From: Przewalskia tangutica
Lineage: Eukaryota > Streptophyta > Magnoliopsida > Solanales > Solanaceae
Length of the DNA: 64,000 nt
Direction of reading: 5' to 3'
Assembly: GCA_029844215.1 (NCBI GenBank)
Contig: CM056736.1
Coordinates: 22,009,501-22,073,500, forward strand
The position numbers and the translations under genes are program-made. The notes beneath the pieces are model-generated. The model made no database searches. It was given only the letters and a program-made list of their open reading frames with translations, and was not told the DNA's origin. Positions 32,425 through 43,883 of this stretch are shown here, one piece after another; the stretch's first letter is position 1, and each line of letters opens with the position of its first letter.

Positions 32425-32955
32425 TTAACCTTTACGAGTGCCCATTGGATCCTTTTGCGAACTGCTTGTAATCCGCATAGTTATTGTTGCAGTTCTCACT
32501 TTTTCTACAACAATCTTTTCAGCTAAGGGCTTCAGATATAAGATTATCCCCCAAGTACACAAGACATACTTGTCTTTTAAGCTCTCTCTAATGTAGGGAT
32601 CAGTGAGATTCCCAACACATCTCAACTCTAGGGGGTGCCCTTGATGGTATGGACTTCCTATTTGGGGATCAACAGTGACAGATGGTGGTGTTTCTTCTGC
32701 AATAGGTACAGGAAAAAGAATTTCCACAGAATCCAAAAAGGTGAATAATTGGATCTCAGTAATCTTTTCCTTCTCTACACCAACTATCTCGCCAGATTCC
32801 TCAACAGCTGGGTGTGGTTCATGCTCCTGAATTTGCTTATCACTTCCCACAATGGTGTCGCTAGGCAAATTTTCTTGAGGTGTATTGCTCATCCTTTCCA
32901 TTAGTTGCCCTATTTGTGTCTCCAAATTTCTGAGGGACACTCTTGTCTCAGCCAT
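32425..32955 (-). pseudogene. gag-like fragment of element A
   Basis: Open frame of 176 codons beginning MAETRVSLRNLETQIGQLME, which resembles the inter-domain part of Tat/Athila gag (SxRNLExQxGQL). It is followed by an acidic, low-complexity stretch (EHEPHPAVEESGEIVGVEKE). No zinc knuckle and no protease follow. It could be a truncated gag or simply non-functional; a separate host gene is unlikely. Confidence 0.65.
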
Positions 32956-33241
32956 AAACTAAGTCTGGCACTTGGTGAGCCTGAGTATGTCTGCCTGCAA
33001 CTCATCTAGATTTTCCTCTAGAACCTGTGGGTTAAGCTGCTGTTGATGACTCCACTATCTCTGATAGTAGTAGTAGATGTGTCCTAATTTTTTTTTCCGT
33101 TTTTTTTCCCGAATTTAACCTGCAAAATAAGAAAACAACAAACGGTGATAAAAAGATGCTCGCAGAACAAGTTAGAAACTTGTTCTTGGAGCAACCAAAT
33201 TAGAAATAAGAATAGATAAATCGATATTGAAAGTACGCCAA

Positions 33242-33259
33242 TCCCCGGCAACGGCGCCA
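33242..33259 (-). other. tRNA-Asp-type primer-binding site of element A
   Basis: Plus strand tccccggcaacggcgcca equals the 3' part of plant tRNA-Asp, so the minus (sense) strand can bind that tRNA. It sits seven bases inside the 5' LTR, as expected. Confidence 0.85.
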
Positions 33260-33265
33260 AAAACT

Positions 33266-34741
33266 TGATGCGCGATTTATGCACACACTAACGCAAGTGC
33301 ACGTGTCATGACAAGTAATATAGTCTAGGTAAGACCGAATATCGTCCTCAGGGACTGGTTTTCAAGTACCGATTATCTATCCTATGGTATCTATTTGGTT
33401 AACGTCAATTGAATTGGAATTCTAAACTAATAATTCAGGAAATAAACTAATTATAAAAATACTTTGAATTAAATCAGTTATGATGGAGAATTAGGGCTTC
33501 CAAGATCATCAACTATCCACTCTATTCAATCATTAATACAATTAGACTAACTTCTTCTTCTACGTTAAGATAGCAGGTTAACTAGACCGTTTTATACTCC
33601 TATTAAGGTAATATAAACACTCAACCCCAATGGAGAACCCTTCTACCTTTCGGTGACAAGATTGACTACATAGGAGGATTAAGAGCAATAACCTATTAAG
33701 CTACACAAGTATCGGGGTACTTTCGTCCACGATTTAACCTATATTTATTCAACTATAGCATATTCACAATCTCCCCTTTCGGCTTTCGATTAGAAATCAT
33801 ATAAGTGATGATAACTAGTGATCAATTAATTATCAAGCAATCAAAGCAATTATTGAATAAATTTTAAACAAGTGAAGACGAAATCAACTAATGTATTAAT
33901 TCATGAATAAGAGTTTCAAGAGAATCACAAGGAAATCCCTAACAAAGTAATTAGCTCCTAGCCATAGTCACGCTAAGAACTAATATAATCTTCATACATG
34001 AACTGAAATAAACAAAGCAAAAGAAAGAAAAGAAAAATACTCAAGAACGAGTCTCCAAGCCTTCTAGCATCCAAGGATTGTGTTGTGGAATATTTACAAG
34101 ATGAAATAGAATGGTGGATGGAGAATGGAATGGGTGATGGATTGTGGAATGAAGGATGGATGTAGAATGAATTCTTCTAATGATGTAGAGACTATTTATA
34201 GACTAAGAATCCTTTAGGTAAAGAGTTAGGGATTATGTAGGTAGGAAAGGTTATGGAATCCTTTTAGGTAAAGGTTTTAGGAAAAGTTATGGAAAAGGGT
34301 TAAGGAATATGTAGGTAGGAAAAGTTATCCCTTTTGGACTCTGAAAATTTGTCAAATTCGGCCCAAAACTCAGAAATCCCGCGTCGCGCGCGACCATGAG
34401 CGCGCGGCTTGAAAATCGAGGCTTTGGAACATCTTGATGGTGGTATGGCGCCGGCAGCGACATTCTTCCGGATTTTTCGTTTCTTCGTCCTTTGTTCGTC
34501 CGATCTTCGTCTGATTTCTTTTATATTTCCCAGAACTTCTTAGTCTTCATTTCTTGGCCTTTTTAGTGTGCAATTCCATCTCATTTATGCTCATTTCATC
34601 TCCTTTTCGCCATTTCTCCATTTCTGACCGCTGTGACACAAAAGAAAGGAAAACAACCCTAATACTATACTAAACATAAATGAAATGAGTAAAATACTAA
34701 CTAAAAATGACTCAAAAAGTGTATATAAAATACACCAATCA
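33266..34741 (-). repeat. 5' LTR of element A
   Basis: Nearly identical to 29,429-30,913 apart from scattered substitutions and the GC-island indel (34,380-34,460). The low edge, tgatgcgcgatttatgcac, could start two bases further in if the flanking atgtg is taken strictly. Confidence 0.88.
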
Positions 34742-36413
34742 ATGTGACAAACCATACATCACAAAATAGCCAGTAACAGATCTTCTACTGTTGACATATG
34801 TCCCCCAATTTGCATCACAGAACACTTGGAACTGAGGAGTACTGGAACTGGAGAGAAGAATTCCCAAGCCTGGAGCCTGCTTGACATATCTAAGAAGTCT
34901 TAGTACATCTTCCATGTGTGATTTCTTATGGACATACATGAACTGACTCAAGCAATGAACTGCAAAGGCTATATCTAGCCTAGTAGTTGTTAGATACAAT
35001 AATCTACCAATCAATCTTATATAAACACTTGGATCTGCGAGGAGTGGATTAGACTATGGTGATGCAGAATCTGAGCCTGAAGTTGGTGCCACACATCTGT
35101 CAAAATCCACAGTAGTAAATTTCATATTTGCATCCATAGGTGAAGTTGAAGGCTTGCTAGTCCCATGTCTGAGATCAATTCCAATGCATATTTTCTTTGA
35201 TGCATAATAATACATTGGGAACTTCTTGCAAACTCTACTCCAAGGAAATACCTCAGCTCTCTTAGATCTTTTATTTTGAAGGCTGGCTGTAATACTTCAT
35301 TGATGGATTTAATAAGGACCTGATCATTTCCAGTAATTAATAGATCATCAACATACACCAACACTATCACAATACTGTCAGCATCACTCTTTGTAAACAG
35401 TGAGTAATCTATGTGGCTCTGTATAAAGACAGAGGAAACAAGAGACTCGGTCAGCTTAATGTTCCATTGTATTGATGCATGTTTCAAACCATACAATGAT
35501 ATTAACAACTTACACACTTGTGTCCTCCCTCCTTTATCATCAAATCCTTCTAGAATTGTCATATAAACTTCCTCACAAAGAGATCTTCCTGCAAGAAGGC
35601 ATTGTAAACATTCATTTGTTGTATTATCCAATGCTTTACTGCTTCAAGTGAGATGACTTCCCTCACAATGCTCATTTTCACCACTGGTGAGAATGTCTCA
35701 TGGTAGTCAAGTCCCTCATTTTGGCTATACCCCTTTGCAATCAATCTTGCCTTAAAGCTCTCCACCTCACCTATTGCTTTGTATTTAATCTTATACACCC
35801 ATCTGCATCCAATGACATTCTTTCCTTCGGGCAATGTAACCAGTTTCCATATTACATTGTCTTCCAAAGCTTTAATTCCAGTCTTCATGGCTTCAATCCA
35901 CCTCTTATCTTTAACAGCTTCTGAGTAATTTTGTAGCTCAATATCAAAAGAAGCTTTAGACACAAAACTTTGATACTTTGGTGACAGTATTGTATGATCA
36001 ACACAATTAGATATAGAATATAGGCAACTGAAAGTACCATACTGAGTAATATAGTCATTGTGCCAGATGAGAGGTCTGCTAATCCGTGCAGATCTTCTAG
36101 CATCAGGTGTTGAACATGTTCCTGGGCAATCAGGGTCATGTATATGAGAATGAGTGTGTTGATCCTCACTTTGAGTGTGTTGATCCTCACTTGACATGTA
36201 TACATCTTGAAATCCACTTGGTGTATCTAAACTTGTGTTCTCATGATCAGATATGTGGGAATGCTGAATCGCATTATGGTGATGAACTAAATCATCATAG
36301 CAAAATTGTCTATGTGATCTGATATGATCAATCTCTTCATTTTTGTCACCTTTAAGGGGAAATATTGTATCCATGAATACCAAGCAATACAGTTCTGGGA
36401 CTGAACTTGTCAT
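34742..36413 (-). pseudogene. RT and RNase H N-terminal part of element C
   Basis: The minus strand from 36,413 gives the connector, DKRWIEAMKTGIKALED, WVYKIKYKAIGEVESFKARL, YHETFSPVVKMSIVREVISL, then a frame change near 35,600. RT continues with EEVYMTILEGFDDKG, LISLYGLKHASIQWN and VLVYVDDLLITGNDQ (35,330-35,370). After another break come MIGRLLYLTTTRLDIAFAVH and FCDANWGTY and VTGYFVMYGLSH, cut by element A at 34,742. RT motifs are good; the frame is broken at least twice. Confidence 0.9.
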
Positions 36414-37150
36414 GGTTAGTCAAAATAGTTGCAAAACATAGACATTCAATTACTCTAAGATGATTAAGTGAATGTGATCTTTTATATAACACTTTAAATG
36501 GTGATTTATTCTTTATTATAGTAGATGAAATCCTATTGATTATGTATACATCTTCTCAACACATATACCCCAAAATATATCTGGCAATCCTGCCTGTATT
36601 TTAATTGTTGTTGATGTTTCAAGTATGTGTCTATGTTTTCTTTCCACAACACCATTTTGTTGCGGTGTGTGTGGACAAGAACTTTCATGTAATACACAAT
36701 GCTGCTGAAACAGTTCCTTGCAACTTTTATTGAAGAATTATGTCCCATTATCAGACCTCACCTTTTGTTTTTTAACTTCAAATTGAGTGCCAATTTCAAC
36801 AAAGAAATTTCTAAGTAATGTTTATACATCAGACTTTAATCTCATCAAGAAAATCCAAGTCCATCTGGAATGATCATCCACAATAGTTAAAAAAATACCT
36901 CATTCCATTATATGTTTCAGTCTTAAATGGCCCCCATACATCCATGTGCAACAATCGGAAAGGTCTTGATGCTCTATTATTGCTAATAGGAAAAGGAATC
37001 CTAGTTTGTCTAGATAGAGGACACACTTCACAATTATTCAAAGTAAAGACAACAACATCCTTTTTAAAACATGAGATCTTTTTCAACACATTCATAGGTA
37101 CATGGCAAAACATTTGGTGCCAGGTTGCTGCATCTATGCTGAGAAGCTGA
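36414..37150 (-). pseudogene. integrase of element C
   Basis: The minus strand holds CEVCPLSRQTRIPFPISNN (end of the HHCC zinc part, near 37,000-37,040) and FRLLHMDVWGPFKTETYNGM (first catalytic Asp, near 36,900-36,970). The C-terminal core is in broken frames down to 36,420 (CCGxxxTxPxQNGVVERKHRH-like words near 36,610-36,670). Many stops. Confidence 0.8.
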
Positions 37151-37759
37151 TAGACAATTATTTAATTCCTCTCCTTTATTCTGAATGTCATAGCACATAA
37201 TGTATAGTCCTTCTTTTTCATTACCAATCCCCTTCACCTTCCCATATGAGAGATCCTAAAATACACAACATGTGGGAAAGAAAATGACATTGCAATTCAG
37301 CTCTCTGGTTACTTTTGACACAAACATCAAATTAAATTTGAATGTTGGCACACACAAGACATTTCTAAGAACATCACCTCCTCCTAAGTGATAGTCACCA
37401 ATGTGTGAGATCTTGGCTGAATCTCATATATGTAATTAGACCTTTCCTTTTCCTTCTATGAATTGTTTACCATGTAAATATTTGTGATCACTAATCATAT
37501 GATTAGTTGAACCTGTATCTATAATCCATTTTAGGATATCTTTTGGATTAGAGAAATATTTACCTGCCACATTTGCACTGATTCCAGTATTGTGTTGATT
37601 GTTGAGCAATTTGGGAAGTTATTGATGTTGATTAGGTATGAATTAAGTGAATGGATGTGACCTCTAGTTGTGAGGGTATTTCATAACTGGTGAATTCTGG
37701 TTCATGTCATGCTGATAATACATCACATCCTGGCCAATGTCTTCAAATGATAAATTCCC
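37151..37759 (-). pseudogene. protease region of element C
   Basis: On the minus strand KWIIDTGSTNHMISDHKYLH lies at 37,475-37,530; the catalytic DTG (37,511-37,519) is intact, unlike in element B. The flanks are in broken frames and link gag to the integrase zinc part. Confidence 0.8.
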
Positions 37760-38889
37760 TCATGTCACTACATATGCTTTCATGGCCTTATTACTTTTGA
37801 AGTTATCAGGATATCCATGCAGTTTGTAGCAATCATCTTGCTTGTGTCCTGTATTGTGACAGTAGTCACATTTCATTAATTTGTAACTGTCCATTTTCCA
37901 ATGTACCTTCATATGACAAAAGTCACACATAGCATTTGGATTATATGATTTCTTCTGCTTCATTCCTCCTAGGGATGCACAAAAAATGGACCGGACCGAA
38001 AATAACCCCATGGACAGAACTGGACCGGACCGAATTTTTCGGTCTGATCTTCGGTCCTACGTTTCTGAAAATTCGATCCTCGGTCCGGTCCGTTTTTTTT
38101 TCCCGGTTTTTAGTGTATATTGGACCGGACCAAATTTTTCGATCTGGTCTTCGGTCCGACCTTTCTGGATTTTCGGTCCTCGGTCCGGTCTGGTCCGAGG
38201 ATTTTGTGCAGCCCTAATTCCTCTATTCCCATTCTTGCCATTTCCATTCCCAACTGTGAACATGACAAACCCATTTGCTCCTGCATCATTCTGCTTGTTC
38301 CAGCCACCATCTGAAACTATAGTAGTATCTTGTACTGTAAATGATCAACAAACTCCTTTGATTTTGGGAAACATGATGGAATTGAGATGATAGAATCATA
38401 CTCATCCCATAGATGTCTCAACTTAGAATAATACATTTAGACTGATAATGATCTCTGTCTCATAGTGAATATTTCCTTATGTAATTGAAAAGCTCTGGAA
38501 CAGTTTATTTTATCAAATCTTTCATTTAACTCTTCTCATATATTGTATGAATCTGAGTTAAACAATATTCCAGTAAGTAGGTCCTTACTGACATTCCCCA
38601 TCAGCCAAGAAACTACTATTGCATTACATCTATCCCACACTTTTGCCAGATCTCCATGGAAGGAAGATCTCATAACTGATCTATCAATGAACCATATCTT
38701 ATTTTTTCCTAATAAAGCAAGCTTCATAGCTCTACTTCATAGTGTGTAATTGTCTATTTCATTCAAAATAATTCCAACAGACAATGATCCAGGTGCCTCC
38801 GAAGGAAATATATACAAATGATGATTATGATCTATACTTATATTGATTGTCGTACCTCCACTAGTCAAATCTTCTTCATTATTCTCCAT
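37760..38889 (-). pseudogene. gag of element C, interrupted by a MITE
   Basis: The start codon is probably at 38,889 (MENNEEDLTSGGTTINISID, then HHLYIFPSEAPGSLSVG). RNA-binding knuckles lie at 37,830-37,930: the first, CDFCHMKVHWKMD, lacks its last Cys, and the second, CDYCHNTGHKQDDC, is a complete CX2CX4HX4C. Stops occur in the middle part (38,390-38,760). The 247-bp MITE at 37,970-38,216 sits just upstream of the knuckles in the gene. Confidence 0.85.
37970..38216. mobile_element. hAT-type MITE with internal tandem duplication
   Basis: 247 bp. The ends are tagggatgcacaaaa and the reverse complement of ttttgtgcagcccta, so the inverted repeats are about 15 bp with one mismatch. They are flanked by attcctcc (37,962-37,969) and attcctct (38,217-38,224), an 8-bp target duplication with one change. 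The interior has two copies of an approximately 80-bp unit rich in ggaccggaccgaa and cggtcctcggtccggtc. No coding capacity. Confidence 0.9.
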
Positions 38890-39300
38890 TGTTTCTTGTA
38901 TGTATCTCAATTTCCAGTTTCAATTGTGCCTCTATCTACCTCAAACTTCTAATTTCATAGATTTTTCTTCTCAATAATGAGAATTCAACAGAGAAAAAAT
39001 AAATTGATTGCATGTAACAAACAAATTTCAATAAAGGAAGAAACAATAACAGATCACACACATCATAATCCTCTCGATATGTCTCCTATTCTTTAGATTT
39101 GTCATTTATCAAACTGCATATGATTAATCCCTCTCGATCAATCAATTAACAGACTGCATGTACCAAATTTCATTCGATATGTTCCTATTGAGTTATGATT
39201 CAGTATATTCAACTACTCAATTTATAGATTGATGCTCAGATTTGCTTGCATGTGGATATACTCATTCGAAGTGATTCAATTCAACTCGGCTTTGATACCA
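38890..39300 (-). other. leader and primer-binding site of element C
   Basis: No gene. On the minus strand TGGTATCAAAGC (39,289-39,300), touching the 5' LTR, fits an initiator-tRNA-Met primer site with one change. Cgatatgt, tcgatca and similar words recur at 39,070-39,190. Confidence 0.75.
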
Positions 39301-39693
39301 TGATGAAGATTGACTAACACACGATAATGATTAACTAACACACGATAATGATTAACTAATCAACAATCTAAGAGAAGGAAGAAAGAACACGAAGAAACAG
39401 AGAAGGTGAATGAAGAAGAGAAATGGAAGAGAAGATGTTCGTGAGAAAGAGAAAGAAAAGGTGAGAGAGAATAGCACGAAATGTATTTTGTGTATATTAT
39501 GAACTGATATTACATTTACACATATCACATTACTTATATACAAGTAGTATCAACTAATTATGTAACCAAACTAATTGTAACTAACTAACCACTTCTAACA
39601 AAATCTAACCAACTCTTAACAACCTTGCTAAATAGTAATCATCCCATACATTGATTACCCATAAATTATGATGTATCTTCTAATTTTTGCACA
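39301..39693 (-). repeat. 5' LTR of element C (393 bp)
   Basis: From tgatgaagattgactaac (39,301) to taatttttgcaca (39,693); on the minus strand TGTGCAA...CATCA. The word aacacacgataatgatta is repeated at 39,317-39,357. Matches 28,691-29,022. Confidence 0.88.
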
Positions 39694-39738
39694 CATTTGT
39701 CCCTAATAGTGATTGCCTCTAGGATATACATACTTTCA
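39694..39738 (-). repeat. isolated tip of the B 5' LTR
   Basis: catttgtccctaatagtgat and the following 25 bases match the high end of the B 3' LTR (21,668-21,702). They finish with tactttca, after which cctaa matches the target duplication at 20,123-20,127. This shows that element C and the extra gag lie inside the B LTR. Confidence 0.85.
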
Positions 39739-39804
39739 CCTAAATATTTATGGATATCATATTGTAAGTTTGTAACTGGAAGTTGCATGACACAAATTAA
39801 ATAT

Positions 39805-42800
39805 CACTACAAGAAAAATGACCTACGGTGACGGTCCAAAACTGTCACCGTAGGCGGATGCATGACAATTATCTAAGTGTCATCGTAGCCGGTGTCACCG
39901 TAGTTCCTCCCTACGGTGACAGTTTAAATAACCGTCACATAGTGTGACGGGCATAAACCGTCACACATTTCACTTTTTTTTCCGGGAATTTACAAATTTT
40001 GGCGGTAAATATTTAAATTTTATTAATTTAATATATTTTTTGGCGGTAAAATTTTAAATAAATTTAAATTTAAATTTAAATTAATTTAATTAATTATATT
40101 TTTTATTTTTTCAATAATAGTTAAATTGGAGAGAAAATAGCATATTGTAACTAAAATGTAACTAATTAATCAAATTATTTTAATACACAATTGAATCATT
40201 TATGAATTGTTTTACAAAATAAAATGTTCCCAAAACAAAAGAAATGCATGATCTCGGCCAAGACCAACAAGAAGGCCGAAAATACAATATATTCTTGAAC
40301 CTTCACGTAATAACGCCAACACCATTCTATTTTTCCAATGTGTTTTTTCCACCAAGCAGCAAACAACAATAATAATATTTTTCCCTCCTAAGCACAAACC
40401 AAAATGTGAAAGTTATGACCCTCTTCCCTTAAATAAATGACTAAAGTGTTAAAACAATCACACATTTCTGCACACACGAGATCCAACTTCTATGGTTACG
40501 AAGGGCTCAGACTTATATTTTGTAAGAAGAGATACATTCCAAATAAGTCGTGGCTACGAACTAGAGATATTGTCAGTCGATCTAGTCGCCTTGCCGACGC
40601 ATGTTGATTTCTAACATGTGATTTTATGTCTCATCATCGCCTTTTTTCCGAAAGAAAGCAAACCGATGGAGAACCTTTTCGGAAGGGTCATGACCTCAAA
40701 TTAATTATTCTCATCGGCCCAAATGTAGTAATATGTCCAAATCAGTGGAATTTCTACTCAGCATAGCATCTGAAAATATTGGAATGTTACTGCTCAGATC
40801 AGTAACTCCTTACCAGCTTGTAGTGCTTTTGAACTTCCTTAGAAAATACAGTAACAAAATATGTCAAGATGTAGTATCTGTTCCTTTATCACCAAAGAAA
40901 GAATGTAATTTTACCTAGGGCGCAGCAAGCAACCACAATATTCAACAACTTAAATGCAACAAGGGCACTCAAATCTTAGCAAATTGCTCAATAACAACTG
41001 CTCATGCTAATAACTTGACAACAATAACTTTAATGTAATATCTATTTATCTTTCAAAATGATAGGTAGCAACAAGATCTCAACGTGCAACAACTATCCTC
41101 AAAACAAAATCATCATATATAAAATGCAGGCTCTGTTCTTTAGAACCCAAAGCCAAAAATGCAACATCAATAGTGAGGCCATAGGTGCAACTACCATATT
41201 CCAAAGGAACAACCCAAAAAATGGAGCAAAGTAGTTCATACAAGTGTATTAATGCACTTAAAATACACAACAATTATTGTACCCATAGTGCAACATTGGA
41301 GCATCACAAAAGATTAAAGTACAACCCAAACCATAGCAACAAGTGACATCAAACAACAACCATAAGCAACAACATAACTATTTTTTAGTTAGCTTATGCA
41401 AAAGACAACCATTCTCAAAGGTGGCAACACACTCTCAAGCAACTCAATAACTCATAGCAGGTATACAACAACAGTTGTTCCAAAGTACAGAGACAAATCA
41501 GATAGCCATAAATAGATGGCAACATTCACTTACCTCAAAGAGCAAACATACTTCCCAAGTTCAGCTCAAGATTTGCAGTGGCTCAGTCAATCATTTTAGA
41601 AGTGGAGAAATCCCCCGAGTCATACAAAGAAGGGGAGTGAAGAAAGGATATCCACAGATACAGGGCATGTCACAACTTAAAAGAAATACAACACAACTTA
41701 AAAGAGAAACTTCAAGATTGATCCTAAACAACATGTCAAACATTAAGTTTAAAAGACAAAAATAGTGAAGGGAGCTACCACCATCCATTTCCAATGCCGC
41801 ATCAAGATCAAAAGGTTTCTAGAACCTTAGGCATGGCAGGCTATCAGAGAGGCTAAACCAACCCAAAGCTTGCATTGACTTTCAGCCGGTAAAAGCCATA
41901 TAATAGAAAAAGTTCAGATACGCGCAAAATATAACCGAAACAGAATTGCGGATCTTCGTTTGGAGAAGTCATAACGAGTTTCATATGAGACTCTTCGTGG
42001 CCCCCATGCATTTCATGTAAAATAAAAGAAAGGAAATGAATTAGAATATATTCTAAGATGAAACAACATATAATCCTGAGTGAAAGACTTGGACATATGA
42101 GCATGATTTGACAAGAAGTACATGAATTTAACCACATAAAATATATCTGAGTCATATATAGTCAACTTCTGGAATTTACAGTAATCAGTCACCCTATATG
42201 CCTTTACATGACCATGACTATCAACAGAGAAGAGATGTGGCTAGAGGCTATGGCTTAAGATGATTCAACTAGTTCAATTAAGTGCAAAATGACATACACA
42301 GACAACAAGCCCACACGGCATAATGTTGGCTATTCTAGGAGGCTTCACATCGCAAATATTCCCAAGATGCTGCATAAAAGAGACATCATCTGCAAATTGA
42401 TTCAAGTAAATAACATCGATTCGAACCACTTACATCTCGTAATTTTGGCTTCCTGTTGACGTCCGTATTAGCAAATTTTCCAAACAAGCTAGAAACAAGT
42501 GATAGAGTAACCGAATAAGAACTTAATCCAATAAGTCCTAACACTTAAATTTTCAGCTACACATTTTATCAAACAACTCACATGCACAATGCCCCACCAC
42601 ACCAAAACGACACAGTTATGCACAAATAACTTTTCTGGGTAGCAAGAAAACATCTGTAATAGATAAAGTATCAAGACGTAACAACTAACAACCATCCGAT
42701 TTCAATAGATTTCAACCAAGAACATTTGCAGACTCTAAAATATGTCGGTAAGTGTTAAATGCCAGAAATTCCTTACAGAGAATGTAGAGCTCCTTCGAAC

Positions 42801-43450
42801 AACAACTGACGTGCGGCGGCGGCAGGAGGTTGATTGAACTTCTAGAAGCTTCGACGAGAGGAATCTCACATTCAAGGAAGAATATTGTGTTGGGAATTTT
42901 ATGCGCACGATCGATAGGGAAGACACCATTTTGGTGTTGAGTTGGACAAACTCACAGTTTCTTCTTTGTTGGAAAAACAGGTTTGTATGGCCATTTTAGG
43001 TCACCATGGGTAGTCAACTCAACACCACAAGCACAACAACTTTGTCAAAAACGGTGAAGCAAATGGAGAGATGAGAGAGGAGCAAGGCGACGACTAGGGT
43101 TTGAAGCCCTGGCCAACCTTTGGGAGTAAATGAAAAGGGAAAGGGGGAAAATCCCCTAATATCCAAGGATATGGGCCGGGTCAAATCCTTTTGGACTTGG
43201 GCTCGGCCGGATTTGAAAGAGAAATTGGTCGGGTCGACTCCAAAAAAAATGGCCCAACGCAAAAAAACCGTCACACAACATGTGACGGTTTAAATAACTG
43301 TCATATTCCTGTCATAAATTTATGACAATTTATATAACTGTCACACTTATGTCAGACCGAAAAGTCAACGGAAAAATTGTCATACTATGTGACAGTTTCA
43401 AAAACCGTCACACTATTACTGTCACCGTAGATCTTTTTTTTTTTGTAGTG
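39805..43450. mobile_element. non-autonomous CACTA (En/Spm) transposon, 3.6 kb
   Basis: Starts CACTACAAGAAAAATGACC and ends in the reverse complement of CACTACAAAAAAAAAAAGAT. It is flanked by the 3-bp duplication tat (39,802-39,804 and 43,451-43,453). Subterminal arrays carry ctacggtgac, ccgtcacat and tgtgacggtt words in both orientations (39,826-39,970 and 43,265-43,430), typical of CACTA ends. No transposase frame was found. The interior (40,200-43,260) is AT-rich with CAA/AAC runs; near the right end a minus-strand promoter/5'-UTR-like stretch leads to a 64-codon frame (42,735-42,929). Whether that is captured host sequence or an element exon is open. Confidence 0.9.
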
Positions 43451-43453
43451 TAT

Positions 43454-43883
43454 TCACTTTGTACCACCGTTGCAAGTGTTTTACACGTCAAGTGAAAATA
43501 ACAAAATGGCATCGTTGCTCAATTCTAAAGATAAAATGGTTGAAACAAAAAATTAGTCTTAGTAATATGGAATTTCCAAAAAGAGAAAGGAAAATCCCTT
43601 TGGTAATTACGTTTAACTGACAAAGTGATCAAAATGAAACGGCAAAAATTTAATTAAATCAGTTACCCACACTTCTCTAATTTCCTCTATAATTACATTT
43701 AACCTACAAATTAAAGTCACGTTACTCCTATTTAATTAATGCTCACGGTGCTTAATTAGTATTTAAAACTTCTATTATATACAAGCTGCATTTGCTTTTA
43801 GCACATCTTCATCACTGAATAAACCAACAAACATTATAGTACTCTCATCTTTTCCTTATTGTTTTCTCCACAAAATTAGCACA
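43454..43883 (+). other. upstream region of the I9-inhibitor gene
   Basis: 430 bp between the CACTA element and the start codon. No other gene. The CACTA right end is therefore within about 320 bp of the TATA-like box and may affect the promoter. Confidence 0.6.
43773..43784 (+). promoter_or_regulatory. TATA-like box of the I9-inhibitor gene
   Basis: tattatatacaa about 105 bp before the ATG. It would place the transcript start near 43,805-43,815 and give a leader of about 75 nt. Inferred from sequence only. Confidence 0.5.

Larger units (their letters stand above)
30914..33265 (-). other. interior of element A, mostly non-coding
   Basis: Apart from the gag-like frame at 32,425-32,955 I see no gene. 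Poly-A/T runs are common. A block cattgggttgcctcccaaca (32,371-32,390) resembles a motif often seen in plant Tat/Athila interiors. The pol genes are missing. Confidence 0.75.
29429..34741 (-). mobile_element. non-autonomous Tat-like gypsy element A
   Basis: 5.3 kb flanked by the direct repeat atgtg (29,424-29,428 and 34,742-34,746) within the RNase H of element C. The two LTRs are about 1.48 kb and the interior is only 2.35 kb. The primer site just inside the 5' LTR is complementary to the 3' end of tRNA-Asp (tggcgccgttgccgggga on the minus strand), typical of Tat/Athila elements. Only a gag-like remnant is encoded; pol is absent. It would depend on a helper element. Confidence 0.88.
28691..39693 (-). 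mobile_element. copia element C (Ale/Retrofit-like), split by two insertions
   Basis: Minus-strand copia element with short LTRs (about 0.39 kb; 39,301-39,693 and 28,691-29,022). It has a tRNA-Met-type primer site, gag with CCHC knuckles, protease DTG, integrase, RT and RNase H. Gypsy derivative A (29,429-34,741) interrupts RNase H, and a hAT MITE (37,970-38,216) interrupts gag. The low-coordinate end of its 3' LTR (about 45 bp) is missing where it meets the extra gag fragment, so no target duplication of C can be shown. Confidence 0.85.
20128..39738 (-). mobile_element. copia element B with nested insertions
   Basis: A minus-strand Ty1/copia element. Its outer ends are TG...CA, with the 3' LTR from 20,128 and the last piece of the 5' LTR ending at 39,738. 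The duplicated target is cctaa, at 20,123-20,127 and 39,739-39,743. Its own sequence is 20,128-28,103 plus 39,694-39,738; the middle is a second gag fragment and element C. Order on the minus strand: 5' LTR, tRNA-Met-type primer site, long leader, gag, protease, integrase, RT, RNase H, purine tract ggccaagtgggaga, 3' LTR. All genes are broken. Confidence 0.85.

Noticed and set aside
35559..36413. Host gene of 284 codons
   Set aside because: The motifs (FSPVVKM, WVYKIK, AFLQEDLF) are copia reverse transcriptase, in place between integrase and RNase H of element C.
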